Below are positions 10,176 through 19,106 of a stretch of 64,000 bases of DNA, in pieces. Source of the DNA: Helicobacteraceae bacterium (GTDB lineage: Bacteria; Campylobacterota; Campylobacteria; Campylobacterales; SZUA-545); the NCBI GenBank assembly GCA_031275395.1, contig JAISOU010000032.1, positions 1 through 64,000 on the forward strand. Direction: 5' to 3'. Numbering within the stretch: the first letter of the stretch is position 1; each line of letters begins with the position of its first letter. A program made the position numbers and the translations under genes. The notes below the pieces were generated by a model that made no database searches, had not been told where the DNA came from, and worked only from the letters and a program-made list of their open reading frames with translations.

Positions 10176-10260
10176 GCGGTCGTGGCGGAATTGGTAGACG
10201 CACCGTCTTCAGGCGGCGGCGGGGCGACCCGTGGAGGTTCGAGTCCTCTCGACCGCACCA
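10176..10260 (+). tRNA. tRNA-Leu (anticodon CAG)
   Basis: The 85-nt gene folds as a class II tRNA: acceptor arm GCGGTCG paired with CGACCGC, D arm with GGTAGACGC, anticodon stem CCGTC/GGCGG around loop TTCAGGC (CAG at 34-36), a long variable arm, the T arm GAGGTTCGAGTCCTC, and an encoded CCA. The loop and long variable arm fit leucine. Confidence 0.96.
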
Positions 10261-10297
10261 TAAAGAAACAAGCGCCGCGAGCAAAGCGTTTCTTGAT

Positions 10298-10749
10298 TTA
10301 TTTAAGAGTAACGCGATCTACCAAGTCGTCGCCGTTTGAGCGCTTGATTTTCAACAAACTCCACGTAAATAATAACGCGACCATAATAGAATATATCGCC
10401 GTTATCCGACCATAACTGACAACGCTGAGAAGAGTGAATGTAAATATCTCCCCGATATACGATCCAAAGCGGGGTATTTTATCGTAAAAGATCGCTATAA
10501 ACGTCCAGCATACGGGGTGGCTAAGAAATCCGCAAATTAAGCCGACAAAAACGGCGGAAAGATATGTAAATCGTCCCTTTATTTTAATGAGAGGTCGAAA
10601 TATAAAATCGGTAAGAAATATGGCGAGCGAAGCAAAAATAAGAATGATAAAAAAGGATTTATATTCGTCGCCGGCGCTATGCCGGACGGCGCGAGAAGCG
10701 CGCCAAAAATCAGGTTTTGTTTAAGCGCGCGTTTCGTAGCTATTTGCAT
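10298..10749 (-). pseudogene. Frameshifted small membrane protein gene
   Basis: Reading the minus strand, an ATG at 10749 begins MQIATKRALKQNLIFGALLA, which looks like a signal or anchor sequence, but this frame soon becomes unnatural and stops. A second minus frame is open from 10720 to a TAA at 10298-10300 and encodes three to four hydrophobic helices, yet it has no usable start codon. Joining them needs one frameshift at about 10650-10690. The ATG lies one base after the stop of the CNNM gene, so it was the second gene of that operon. It could also be an assembly error. Family not recognised. Confidence 0.6.
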
Positions 10750-10750
10750 T

Positions 10751-11800
10751 TTATTCTCGCGACCCGTTTTGAGTTTTCTGGCTCTTTTTCATTTTAAGTT
10801 TCGCAAACTCCTGCATATCTTCAACCTGATCGTATTCGTCCATAATATCGACGTCTAAAAGCTGTTCGATCGCGTCTTCCAACGTAACTATTCCAGCCGT
10901 CTGCCCGTAGTTATCAACGACCAAAAAAAGATGTTCTTTGCGGCGAATAAACATATCCAACGCCTTAAAAACGGGGATATTTTCCGATATGCGAAAAATC
11001 GGCAACGCAATCTCCTCGATCGTTCGATCGCTATGTTCTAAAACCTCTTCCTCTAAGATTTTTTTGCTATGAACCACGCCGATCACGTCGTCGATATTTT
11101 GATTAAAAACGGGAATGCGCGATCGGATAAAAATATCCGATTTTCTCGCCGCGTCGCCGACTTTTATATCTTTTTGAAGCGCGAAAACGACGCTTCTGGG
11201 CGTTAAAATATCTTTTACCTTATCCTCGTTTAGCGTCATTAGATTTTCGATTAGATCGGCTTCCTTTTCGCGTACCGCGCCGCTCTGTTCGCCAAGCTCG
11301 GTCATCGCCAAAATCTCGTCGCGGCTAATCTTGTGGCTATGCGCGCTCTCTTTGCCGAACATTCTGCTAATAAGCGTGGCTAACAACGTAAATGGATAGG
11401 TGATTGTAATCAGCACGGCAATCGTCTTTGCCGAAGCGGGCGCAAGCGCCTTCCAATACCTCGCGCCAATCGTCTTAGGGGCAATCTCTGAAACGTAGAG
11501 GATCAAAAGCGTCAAAATCACAGACGTAAGCGCCATATATTTATCGCCAAATAGCTTTTGCGCCTCCGCGCCTACGCCAGCCGCGCCGATCGTGTGAGCG
11601 AAAGTGTTCAGCGTCAAAATGGCGGAAATGGATTTATCCACGTTCTTTTTGACCGCTTTTAGCGTCGTCGCGCCGCTTGGATTACTCTTATGGAGCGACT
11701 GAATATAGCTGTGCGTCGTGGATAACAAAACGGCTTCCAAAACGGAGCAAATAAATGAAATAACCAAAGCCAAAAAAAGATAAGCAAGCAAAAGCGTCAT
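10751..11800 (-). CDS. CNNM/CorC-type membrane protein with CBS domains
   Basis: The product of about 350 residues has an N-terminal CNNM (DUF21) membrane domain with four hydrophobic segments (motif YVSEIAPKTIGARY), then a tandem CBS pair (about 200-320: ILTPRSVVFAL to TLEDAIEQLL) and a charged tail. The family, often called hemolysin-like, is linked to magnesium or sodium transport; it lacks the usual C-terminal CorC_HlyC domain after the CBS pair. The ATG at 11800 is chosen; an in-frame TTG lies just before. GAGG is about 10 nt upstream. Confidence 0.9.
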   Translation of the reverse strand: MTLLLAYLFLALVISFICSVLEAVLLSTTHSYIQSLHKSNPSGATTLKAVKKNVDKSISAILTLNTFAHTIGAAGVGAEAQKLFGDKYMALTSVILTLLILYVSEIAPKTIGARYWKALAPASAKTIAVLITITYPFTLLATLISRMFGKESAHSHKISRDEILAMTELGEQSGAVREKEADLIENLMTLNEDKVKDILTPRSVVFALQKDIKVGDAARKSDIFIRSRIPVFNQNIDDVIGVVHSKKILEEEVLEHSDRTIEEIALPIFRISENIPVFKALDMFIRRKEHLFLVVDNYGQTAGIVTLEDAIEQLLDVDIMDEYDQVEDMQEFAKLKMKKSQKTQNGSRE

Positions 11801-12409
11801 CAAGGTTTAACCTCGCGCCTACTATATGGGTCTGACAAGAATTTCCTTCCGTAAAGTTAAATGCGTAACTAGTATGATAAAAATGCAAGGCTTAAAGTAA
11901 GGTAAGACGGGCGCAAAAAAGCGTCGATTTTGGCGAAAAAATCAAAAAATCTCGCCCGCAACCGCGTAAAATCGGCGATCGGAAGCGGTTTTGACGTTTT
12001 TACCGACCAAAAACTTTCGGGAGATTTTCTCGCCTCGCTTAAGCGCAAAAATACGCGAAATCATCGATTATCCGCGCTTTCGTTACTTTAATTGCCCGCG
12101 CGATTCTAGCCAAAAGCGCCTCGCGCTTGCGAAGTTTTTTCGATTGTTCGATCGCCCAAGACGCCAAAAATCGCCGCCGTTTATTTTATTTACGATTTCA
12201 CCGTAAAACGCCGCTCTAACTTCTAATTCGTCTATAACCAAGCCAAGTTTTCCGACGATTTTTTATTATCGGGGCGTTCGCGCCGTATAAAGTTTGCGTA
12301 GATTGATCCGCAAACTCCGCTCAAAGGCAATTAACGCTTTTTCGCTCTTTTATGCTCCTCTATATAGTATTCGCGCCGGCGCGCTTTTTTCATTTATTGG
12401 CTTTATCGA
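11801..12409. other. 609-bp stretch without an intact gene
   Basis: This interval lies between the start of the CNNM gene and the end of nusA, both on the minus strand. No frame gives a convincing complete protein. On the minus strand about 12120-12260 has two short stretches with protein-like composition in different frames (for example KLGLVIDELEVRAAFYGEI and KKLRKREALLARIARAIK), each bounded by stops and without starts. A 20-codon ATG frame ending in basic residues begins near 12393. It may be a decayed gene; I see no RNA gene. Confidence 0.4.
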
Positions 12410-13513
12410 TCAGCTGTTAAACAACGCGCTTAAAACGCTTGCGTCTTCGCTTTTTGCCTCTTTAGACGCGCCGTCAATCTCTTGCAACTCTATTTCGTAT
12501 CCCGTTAGCATAGAGGCGAGGCGAATATTTACGCCCGCTTTGCCGATCGCTTTCGCTTTTTGCGCCGATTCAATCATAACGGTCGCCTTGTTCTCCTCCG
12601 CGCAGATGACCTTGCTAACGGTAGCGGGACGCATTGCGCGGGCAATAAACTCTTCAGGACGATCGGAGTAGTCGATCGCGTCTATGCTTTCGCCGTTTAG
12701 TTCGCCGCCAACCGCGTTTATTCTCATACCTCTAGCGCCGACCGTAGCGCCGACGGGATCGACGTATGGTTTATGGCTTAAAAGCGCCACTTTTGCCCGT
12801 TCGCCCGGTATTCTTGCGCACTTTTCAATCGTGATCGAGCCGTCCGCGATCTCTGGCACTTCCAATCTTAATAGCTCCTCTAAAAACTTTGGCGCTGTGC
12901 GGCTTAGCTCGATCTTAATGCCGTCTTTTATGTTCATCGTTACGCGGCGCACGACGGTTTTGATCGTTTCGCCGACCTTAAACTTTTCGCCTTTGATTCG
13001 GTTTTTCTTGGGTAGGACGGCGCGAACCTCGCCAATTTCGATATAGGTGTTCTCCTCGCCGTCGATTCGCTCTACCACGCCATTTATCAATTTGCCGACT
13101 TTGGATTTGTAGTTTTCATACACCGCGTTTTCGGTAACTTTTTGCAAGGCGCGTTCCAATTCGTGATGAAGCGCCATCGCGGCGGTGCGCCCAAACGCCT
13201 CCAAACCGATCTCTTTTTTTAATTCGTCGCCTACTTCGGCTTCCTCGTCTATTTTTAGCGCCTCTTTTAAGCTGATCACGCCGTATTTTTCTTCGGTTTT
13301 AAGCCGTTCGTCGTCGTTTGCCACGACCTCGATCTCCTGATATAGGCGGTAGGCTTTTTTCTCGTCGTCCAATATCGCGTCAAACTCTAAACGCTGTCCC
13401 AATACGCGCTTGGCGCTGTTTATGTAGGCGATCTTCAAAGCGTCGCGCACGGTTTGCGTATTCAGCCCCCGCTGGTTGGCGATCGAGTCGATAACGTCTA
13501 AAATTTTTTCCAA
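12410..13513 (-). CDS. nusA: Transcription termination/antitermination factor NusA
   Basis: NusA binds RNA polymerase and nascent RNA and modulates pausing and termination. The 367-residue product has the N-terminal polymerase-binding domain, an S1 domain (about 130-200, GVVERIDGEENTYIEIGEVRAVLP in part) and two KH domains (PGERAKVALLS; IGKAGVNIRLAS). It lacks the acidic C-terminal repeats found in E. coli, as is usual in this phylum. The start is a TTG at 13513 with AGGAG five bases upstream; the ATG-initiated longer frame from 13699 would overlap the divergent gene and has no family support. Confidence 0.95.
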   Translation of the reverse strand: MEKILDVIDSIANQRGLNTQTVRDALKIAYINSAKRVLGQRLEFDAILDDEKKAYRLYQEIEVVANDDERLKTEEKYGVISLKEALKIDEEAEVGDELKKEIGLEAFGRTAAMALHHELERALQKVTENAVYENYKSKVGKLINGVVERIDGEENTYIEIGEVRAVLPKKNRIKGEKFKVGETIKTVVRRVTMNIKDGIKIELSRTAPKFLEELLRLEVPEIADGSITIEKCARIPGERAKVALLSHKPYVDPVGATVGARGMRINAVGGELNGESIDAIDYSDRPEEFIARAMRPATVSKVICAEENKATVMIESAQKAKAIGKAGVNIRLASMLTGYEIELQEIDGASKEAKSEDASVLSALFNS

Positions 13514-13601
13514 ATAGGCTCCTTCTTTTTTGCGTTCAAACGCATTTTTAGGCAAAAACGCTACAATACGATCAATCATTATACAAAAAGGCGTATTCAA
13601 G

Positions 13602-13844
13602 ATGGAACTCAAACTCGCAAGGACGGAGCTAAACGCAAAGCCAAAATCCATCGCGTTTGAAAGGCTGATAGAAGCGCTAAAGCAAAACGACTCCGCCATT
13701 TTCTATTTCGACAAAAGCAATTCGCACAAAGATTTGATGGAAGCGATCAAGGAATTTGAAAACGAAGGATTGACCGTCTATTTCAAAGAGATACGCTACG
13801 GTCTTGATCAAGAGGATTACCTCTATCAGATCCACGCCCTCTAA
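13602..13844 (+). CDS. HP0268-like small nuclease-family protein
   Basis: The 80-residue product resembles H. pylori HP0268 as I recall it: a start of the type MxLxLA, then a central FYFDKSNSHKDLMEAI (YYFAPTNAHKDM in HP0268) and a C-terminal DYLYQIH. HP0268 has been reported to have nicking endonuclease and RNase activity in vitro; its role in cells is uncertain. It also precedes miaB (HP0269) in H. pylori, as here with a gap of 6 bp, so the context agrees. The ATG at 13602 is chosen because upstream in-frame sequence resembles no part of the family. Confidence 0.8.
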   Translation: MELKLARTELNAKPKSIAFERLIEALKQNDSAIFYFDKSNSHKDLMEAIKEFENEGLTVYFKEIRYGLDQEDYLYQIHAL

Positions 13845-13850
13845 AAGCTC

Positions 13851-15143
13851 GTGCCGAAAGTCTTTATAGAAACGCTCGGTTGCGCGATGAACGAGCGCGA
13901 CAGCGAGCTTCTTTTTGCCGAGTTGCATAGCAAAGAGGGCTACGAGAAAGCGCAAAAGCCCGAAGAAGCCGATCTGATTTTAATCAATACCTGTAGCGTG
14001 CGCGAACGCCCGATCAGCAAGCTATTTAGCGAGCTTGGCGCGTTTAATCTGCTCAAAAAACCGACCGCCAAGATCGGCGTTTGCGGTTGCACGGCTTCTC
14101 ATTTAGGCGCTTCGATCTTTCGTAGAGCGCCCTACGTCGATTTTGTCTTAGGCGCGCGCAACGTTTCAAAGATTACAAAGGCGGTTAGCGAACGGCGCGC
14201 GGTCTATATCGATACCGACAACGACGATAGCGAGTATCCGTTCGCAAACTACCGATCAAGCAAATATCAAGCGTTAATCAACATATCGTATGGTTGCGAC
14301 AAGCAGTGCGCCTATTGTATCGTGCCGCACACGCGGGGCAAGGAGGTTAGCATTCCGCCGAAACTCGTTTTGGACGAAGCGAAAAGAGCGGCGGATAGCG
14401 GCGCGATCGAGGTTGTTTTGTTGGGGCAAAACGTCAATGGCTATGGCGGTCGTTTTGCCTCGACTAGCGATCCGATCGGCTTTTCCGAACTTCTTGAAAA
14501 GATCAGCCTGATCGACGGCTTGAAGCGTATTCGTTTTCAATCGCCGCACCCTTTGCATATGGACGATCGCTTTTTGGGGGTTTTCGCCGACAATCCTAAA
14601 GTGTGCAAACATATGCATATGCCGCTTCAAAGCGGATCGAGCCGCATTCTGAAAGCGATGAGGCGCGGATATACGAAAGAGCGCTTTTTGGAGTTGGCGG
14701 CGAGAGTGCGCGAGGTCGCGTCGGACGCTACGATCTCGACCGATATTATCGTAGGTTTTCCGAACGAGCGCGACGAGGATTTTGAGGAAACTTTAGAGGT
14801 TATGAAAGCGGTTAAGTTTGAACAGCTCTTTTCGTTTAAGTTTTCGCCGCGCCCTATGACCGCCGCCGCCAAAATGGAAAACCAGATCGACGATGAAACG
14901 GCTTCGGCGAGGCTTAACGTCGTCCAATCGCTCTACAAAAAACGCCTCTACGAAGCGATGAACGCGCAGATTGGCAAAACGTTCGAGGTTTTTTTAGAAC
15001 CCTCAACCGACGGAACGGGACTTTACGGCAAGGCGCATAACTTTTACGCGATGAGAATCTTAAAAGGCGAAGTCGGAACTTTTGCGCGCGCAAAAGCGAT
15101 TGCGATCGAACGCGGCGCGCTAAAGGGCGAAATTATCGCCTAA
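13851..15143 (+). CDS. miaB: tRNA-2-methylthio-N6-dimethylallyladenosine synthase MiaB
   Basis: MiaB is a radical-SAM methylthiotransferase that adds a methylthio group to i6A37 of tRNAs reading UNN codons. The 430-residue product has the N-terminal MTTase domain with three cluster cysteines (C11, C48 and one of C78/C80), the radical-SAM CxxxCxxC at 149-156 (YGCDKQCAYC), and a C-terminal TRAM domain. The start is GTG at 13851, six bases after the HP0268-like stop, so translation is probably coupled. Length and motifs are normal. Confidence 0.95.
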   Translation: MPKVFIETLGCAMNERDSELLFAELHSKEGYEKAQKPEEADLILINTCSVRERPISKLFSELGAFNLLKKPTAKIGVCGCTASHLGASIFRRAPYVDFVLGARNVSKITKAVSERRAVYIDTDNDDSEYPFANYRSSKYQALINISYGCDKQCAYCIVPHTRGKEVSIPPKLVLDEAKRAADSGAIEVVLLGQNVNGYGGRFASTSDPIGFSELLEKISLIDGLKRIRFQSPHPLHMDDRFLGVFADNPKVCKHMHMPLQSGSSRILKAMRRGYTKERFLELAARVREVASDATISTDIIVGFPNERDEDFEETLEVMKAVKFEQLFSFKFSPRPMTAAAKMENQIDDETASARLNVVQSLYKKRLYEAMNAQIGKTFEVFLEPSTDGTGLYGKAHNFYAMRILKGEVGTFARAKAIAIERGALKGEIIA

Positions 15144-15256
15144 GCTTTTCGCAAGCCAAAAAACCCGACGTATTCGTAAATCTTACGCATTTTTGGCAAA
15201 GCTAGCAAACGCCGCTATTCCCGCGTCCGACGGTTTTGTTTGGTTTCAAGCAATAA

Positions 15257-16642
15257 TTAAACTGTCGGCGGGCGCGGATAGGATTTTTGGAGAGCGGCGC
15301 AACGCTCGTTAAGCAGATCGAGCGATTTTCTTAAACGCGATAAAAGTTGCAACGAAGATATATGGCTGTCCATAGTCTGAATCGCTATATCTTCGGAAAG
15401 GCTTATTTCGTTAATGAATTTTTCTTTTTCTTCTTCCGCAAGCGCGAGATTCTTAACGCTTCTTATTGCAATATCGGAAGCCTCGCTTATTCTTTGCACG
15501 ATCCGATCGCTACGATCTAATATATCGTTCGATCTGTCTTGAAAATTGCTCATATTATCTACTAAAACCGCCAAGTTTTGACCGATCTGCTCAAAATCGT
15601 TTATATTGTAAAAATCCGCTGATTGCTCCGTATTGATCTCCGCGCCGATTTTCATCTGCTCCAACTCTTTTGTTCTGATAATAAAACGATCGAAAATCCG
15701 TTTAGTTTTTATGTTATACGCGATCGCCAGAAAACCTAATACCAGCAAAAGCGCGACGCAAATTAAGCGCGCATAGTATAGTTTTATATTCGCCGCCGCC
15801 GACTCCATTTGGATTTCGTTTATCACGCGCTCTATTTCGGTTAGAAGCGCGCCGCTTTGCATACCGATTCGACCTAACGCCAACACGGCCAGATCGGAGT
15901 TTTTAATCAACTCGTTTATCTCTACGGAATAATCGCGCCATGCGGCGGCAATTTCCTTGATTATTACATAAACTTCCGGATATTTTTTATAACGCGGTTC
16001 GCCAAGCGCCATTTTAACGCCCTGATCGTAATAGTTGCTGATTTCAGATAAAGTTTTTATATCGTTTTCGCCCCAGTGATCTTTATTGCGTTCTGATTCT
16101 ATCGCCAGATCGTGCGCTAACGATTTTAGATTGTTCGCCGCTTCTATATCCTGTTGTTTCAGGTCGCGGGAACTTATAGAATTAACGAGCGAATCTCCAA
16201 GCGCCATCATTTTGACGCTTTGTCTGTTTAACTGCAAAGCGGCGGACTCGATCTTTGTTTTAGCTTCCAAAATAGCGCGAACGCTTGCGTTATAATCGAT
16301 CCATTCTTTCGTAATTCGTTCCAGCCGCGCCGTCGCCTTATTGCTTTGCGTCGGTTTGAAGCCGCAAGTTTCGTCGCCAAAGCGCAAGCGGTCTAGCCCC
16401 TCCTGAAACTCGATCGAAGCGATCTCTAACTCTTCAAAATTACGTCGATCCTGCGCGAATAAAGCGTAAGCCTCTTTTGCGATCTTTTGCGAAAGCATAC
16501 GTTCGCGCTCTAAAACGTCGCTTGTGAAACTATCCGCGCTTCCTTTTTTATTTAATAAAATCGCGGCAACCAGAAACGCGCCCGCGCAGATTACGATAGC
16601 CAAATTGACGGCGATCAGACGTTTAATGATGTCTTGATCCAC
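15257..16642 (-). CDS. Membrane sensor with PilJ/NarX-type domain, no output domain
   Basis: The 461-residue protein has an N-terminal helix (about 10-30), a periplasmic region starting with ERERMLSQKIAKEA, the hallmark of PilJ/NarX-type sensing domains, a second membrane helix (about 295-318) and a long cytoplasmic coiled coil. No histidine kinase, GGDEF or complete methyl-accepting hairpin is visible, so the signal output is unclear. It starts 9 bp after the Crp/Fnr-family regulator gene, and the two probably form a sensing pair. NarX-like sensors detect nitrate or nitrite; that ligand is inference here. Confidence 0.75.
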   Translation of the reverse strand: MDQDIIKRLIAVNLAIVICAGAFLVAAILLNKKGSADSFTSDVLERERMLSQKIAKEAYALFAQDRRNFEELEIASIEFQEGLDRLRFGDETCGFKPTQSNKATARLERITKEWIDYNASVRAILEAKTKIESAALQLNRQSVKMMALGDSLVNSISSRDLKQQDIEAANNLKSLAHDLAIESERNKDHWGENDIKTLSEISNYYDQGVKMALGEPRYKKYPEVYVIIKEIAAAWRDYSVEINELIKNSDLAVLALGRIGMQSGALLTEIERVINEIQMESAAANIKLYYARLICVALLLVLGFLAIAYNIKTKRIFDRFIIRTKELEQMKIGAEINTEQSADFYNINDFEQIGQNLAVLVDNMSNFQDRSNDILDRSDRIVQRISEASDIAIRSVKNLALAEEEKEKFINEISLSEDIAIQTMDSHISSLQLLSRLRKSLDLLNERCAALQKSYPRPPTV

Positions 16643-16651
16643 CTCAAGCTC

Positions 16652-17311
16652 CTATGTTTCGTAAATAGCTCTCAGCTTATCGCGATCTTTAATCGTCGTA
16701 ACGCCGCCTTTCTCCTCTATAATACCCTCTCTTTTGATCTTTGTTAGTATCCTAGAGAGCGTTTCTGGCTGAATGTTTAGCATATAGGCAATCTCTTGCT
16801 TTTTATATGCGTTAAAATCGTCCAGTTTAGTAACTATCATATTAGCGACTTTCGCCGCGCTATCATAGACTAAATCGCGCGAAATAATATGCTTTAGTAA
16901 AAAGAATCGTTCCGCAAACATTTTATATAAAAAGTGTTCGATCTCCCGATTCTCTTCGCATAGAGCGTCCAGCCGATCTCTCTCGGCGTAAGCGACTAAC
17001 GAATCGCCTATACTTTCCACGTTGCTAAAATAGCGTAACATAGTTTCTTCCGACCGCGGAGAATATAAAGTGATCAGCCCACTTTCGTTTTGCCAAAAGA
17101 GAAATATCTCGTTGTCAAAACGATTAACCTTATATGATTTAACGCGACCATGCACCAGAAAATATATCCGATCCATAGTTTCGTTCTCATAAAAGAGTAT
17201 TTCTCCGCTATGTAGCTTCTTTGGCTTTAACAAACTTAACAACGCCGTCCGATCTAATTCGCTAAGCGATAAAAAGAGCGGGCAAGTTCTCATCGTTTCA
17301 ATACTTGACAT
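16652..17311 (-). CDS. Crp/Fnr-family transcription regulator
   Basis: The 219-residue product has an N-terminal cyclic-nucleotide-binding fold (LHSGEILFYENETMDRIYFL, HGRVKSY), a dimerisation helix and a C-terminal winged helix-turn-helix (KKQEIAYMLNIQPETLSRIL). It lacks the N-terminal cysteine cluster of FNR, so it probably does not bind a 4Fe-4S cluster. A TATAAT box ends one base before the upstream in-frame ATG at 17335, which would leave that ATG almost without leader, so I prefer the ATG at 17311. The longer 227-residue form remains possible. It is cotranscribed with the PilJ-type sensor. Confidence 0.85.
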   Translation of the reverse strand: MSSIETMRTCPLFLSLSELDRTALLSLLKPKKLHSGEILFYENETMDRIYFLVHGRVKSYKVNRFDNEIFLFWQNESGLITLYSPRSEETMLRYFSNVESIGDSLVAYAERDRLDALCEENREIEHFLYKMFAERFFLLKHIISRDLVYDSAAKVANMIVTKLDDFNAYKKQEIAYMLNIQPETLSRILTKIKREGIIEEKGGVTTIKDRDKLRAIYET

Positions 17312-17335
17312 AAACGTACCGCCATGTTTTTTCAT

Positions 17336-17341
17336 ATTATA
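17336..17341 (-). promoter_or_regulatory. -10 box of the Crp/Fnr-family gene
   Basis: A perfect TATAAT on the minus strand, about 24 bases upstream of the chosen start codon. No clear -35 is seen, as is usual for sigma-70 promoters in this phylum. Confidence 0.5.
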
Positions 17342-17395
17342 TTGCCTTGCCTCATAATTTTGCTTTGATACAAATCAACCTTGAACAAAATCTCC

Positions 17396-19105
17396 TCAAA
17401 CCAGCTCGTCGTATCCGTTTGAAATTGGCATTCTACGATCTCTGCCAAAAGCGCGATCGCTAATTTTTGCGCCGACGGGCGCTTGAGCGCGTTTGTATTC
17501 GTTACGCTGAACAAGAGCGATGATTTTGCGCGTAATCTGCGGGTCGTAGCCCTTCGCGTCGATCTCGCTTAGGCTCAAATCCTCTTCTACATATAGCCTA
17601 ATCAGCTCGTCCAATAACTCGTAATCGGGCAACTCGTCAGAATCTTTTTGATTTTCGCGTAGCTCCGCGCTGGGCGGTTTCGTCAAGACGTTTTGCGGTA
17701 TTGCCGCGCTTATAGAGTTACGATAGCGGCAGAGATCATAAACTTTGGTCTTCAAAACGTCCTTGATCGGCGCGAAACCGCCGCACAAATCGCCGTAAAG
17801 CGTCGAATAGCCAACGCTCAATTCGCTCTTGTTACCCGTCGAAAGGACAAGATAGCCAAACTTATTGCTAAGCGCCATTAGTAACGCGCCGCGAATACGC
17901 GCCTGCAAGTTCTCTTCGGTTAGATCGCGCGCCCTACCCCCGAATTGCGGCTTAAGCGCGTTTTCAAAGGCGAACATCAGCGCGTCGATCGCTATCGTTT
18001 CCGTTTGAACGTTCAGATTTTTCGCAAGCTCCAAAGCGTCCGCGACGCTTTCCGTCGAGCTATACGGCGAAGGCATTAAAACGCCAAGTACGTTTCCGCA
18101 ATCTAAAGCGTCGGCGGCGATCGCGGCGCACAAGGCGCTATCCACCCCGCCGCTTACTCCCAAAACCGCTTTTGTAAAGCCGTTTTTACGGGCGTAATCT
18201 TTAAGAGCGATCTTCAGCGCCGCATAGATCGCCGCGTCTTGCTCTAACGGCTGCGTCGATCGCGGCGTTAAGGGCGGTTTTTGGCGATCGGCGGCGTTTA
18301 GCTCGACTTCATTTGTTTCGCTAGGAACGCCGCGACGCATTGCGCGGACGCGCCCATCTTTTACGCGAACGCGAAAGCTATCTTCTAAATCCAAATCGCA
18401 AACAAGCAGATCCTCCTCGAAACTCTTAGCCAGCGCCGCTCTGTTTCCTCGCGGATCGTAGATCGCGCTCGCTCCGTCAAAAACAAGCTCGTCCTGCGCT
18501 CCGACTAGATTGACGTAGAGAATAAACGATCGCAGATCGCGCGCGCGCGAAGAGAGCAGATCGCTTCGCGCCGCGTTTTTGGAGGCGCTAAACGGCGAAG
18601 CGTTAATAACGATAAGTCCGTCGAGAGCGCACAGCGTAGAATCCAACGCGCCGTTCCAAAGATCTTCGCATATCAAAACGCCCAATTTGAAACCGCCGAT
18701 CGATAGCGTAAGATTACGATCGCCCGCCGCAAAGTAGCGCTCTTCGTCGAAAACGCCGTAATTTGGCAAACTTCGTTTGCGGTAGATCGCCTTGATCTCG
18801 CCGTCGTCGATCACGGCGGCGGCGTTAAAAATATCCGTTTTACGATCGACAAAGCCTACAATCGCGGCGATCTCTTTTGCTTCGCGGGCGATCGTTTTGA
18901 TCGCCGCTTCGTTTTTGGCTATAAAATCGGGCTTATACAAGAGATCTTCGGGCGGATAGCCCGTAACGGCAAGCTCGGGAAAGACGATCAGATCGACGCC
19001 AAGCGCCCTGCCCTCTTTGATTTTCGCAACGATCTCTTCCGTATTTCGCGCCGTATCGCCCACGACGGCGTTTATCTGCGCTAAGGCGACGCGAAAGTCG
19101 CCCAT
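17396..19105 (-). CDS. nadE: Glutamine-dependent NAD+ synthetase
   Basis: The enzyme makes NAD+ from nicotinic acid adenine dinucleotide, ATP and glutamine in the cytoplasm. The 569-residue product joins an N-terminal nitrilase-type glutaminase domain (catalytic triad E44 in FPELAVTGY, K110 in YRKRSLPNYG, C146 in LICEDLW) to a C-terminal synthetase domain with the ATP-binding SGGVDSAL. Many Campylobacterota have only the short ammonia-dependent form, so the full-length version is notable. It lies one base after the diguanylate cyclase gene and probably ends the long Msh operon. Confidence 0.95.
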   Translation of the reverse strand: MGDFRVALAQINAVVGDTARNTEEIVAKIKEGRALGVDLIVFPELAVTGYPPEDLLYKPDFIAKNEAAIKTIAREAKEIAAIVGFVDRKTDIFNAAAVIDDGEIKAIYRKRSLPNYGVFDEERYFAAGDRNLTLSIGGFKLGVLICEDLWNGALDSTLCALDGLIVINASPFSASKNAARSDLLSSRARDLRSFILYVNLVGAQDELVFDGASAIYDPRGNRAALAKSFEEDLLVCDLDLEDSFRVRVKDGRVRAMRRGVPSETNEVELNAADRQKPPLTPRSTQPLEQDAAIYAALKIALKDYARKNGFTKAVLGVSGGVDSALCAAIAADALDCGNVLGVLMPSPYSSTESVADALELAKNLNVQTETIAIDALMFAFENALKPQFGGRARDLTEENLQARIRGALLMALSNKFGYLVLSTGNKSELSVGYSTLYGDLCGGFAPIKDVLKTKVYDLCRYRNSISAAIPQNVLTKPPSAELRENQKDSDELPDYELLDELIRLYVEEDLSLSEIDAKGYDPQITRKIIALVQRNEYKRAQAPVGAKISDRAFGRDRRMPISNGYDELV

Positions 19106-19106
19106 A

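Noticed and set aside
11991-12206. 71-codon plus-strand frame between the CNNM gene and nusA
   Set aside because: No ribosome binding site, no recognisable domain, and a composition like the reverse of a decayed minus-strand gene.
13514-13699. ATG-initiated N-terminal extension of nusA
   Set aside because: It overlaps the divergent HP0268-like gene, has no ribosome binding site advantage and lacks family similarity; TTG at 13513 has AGGAG.
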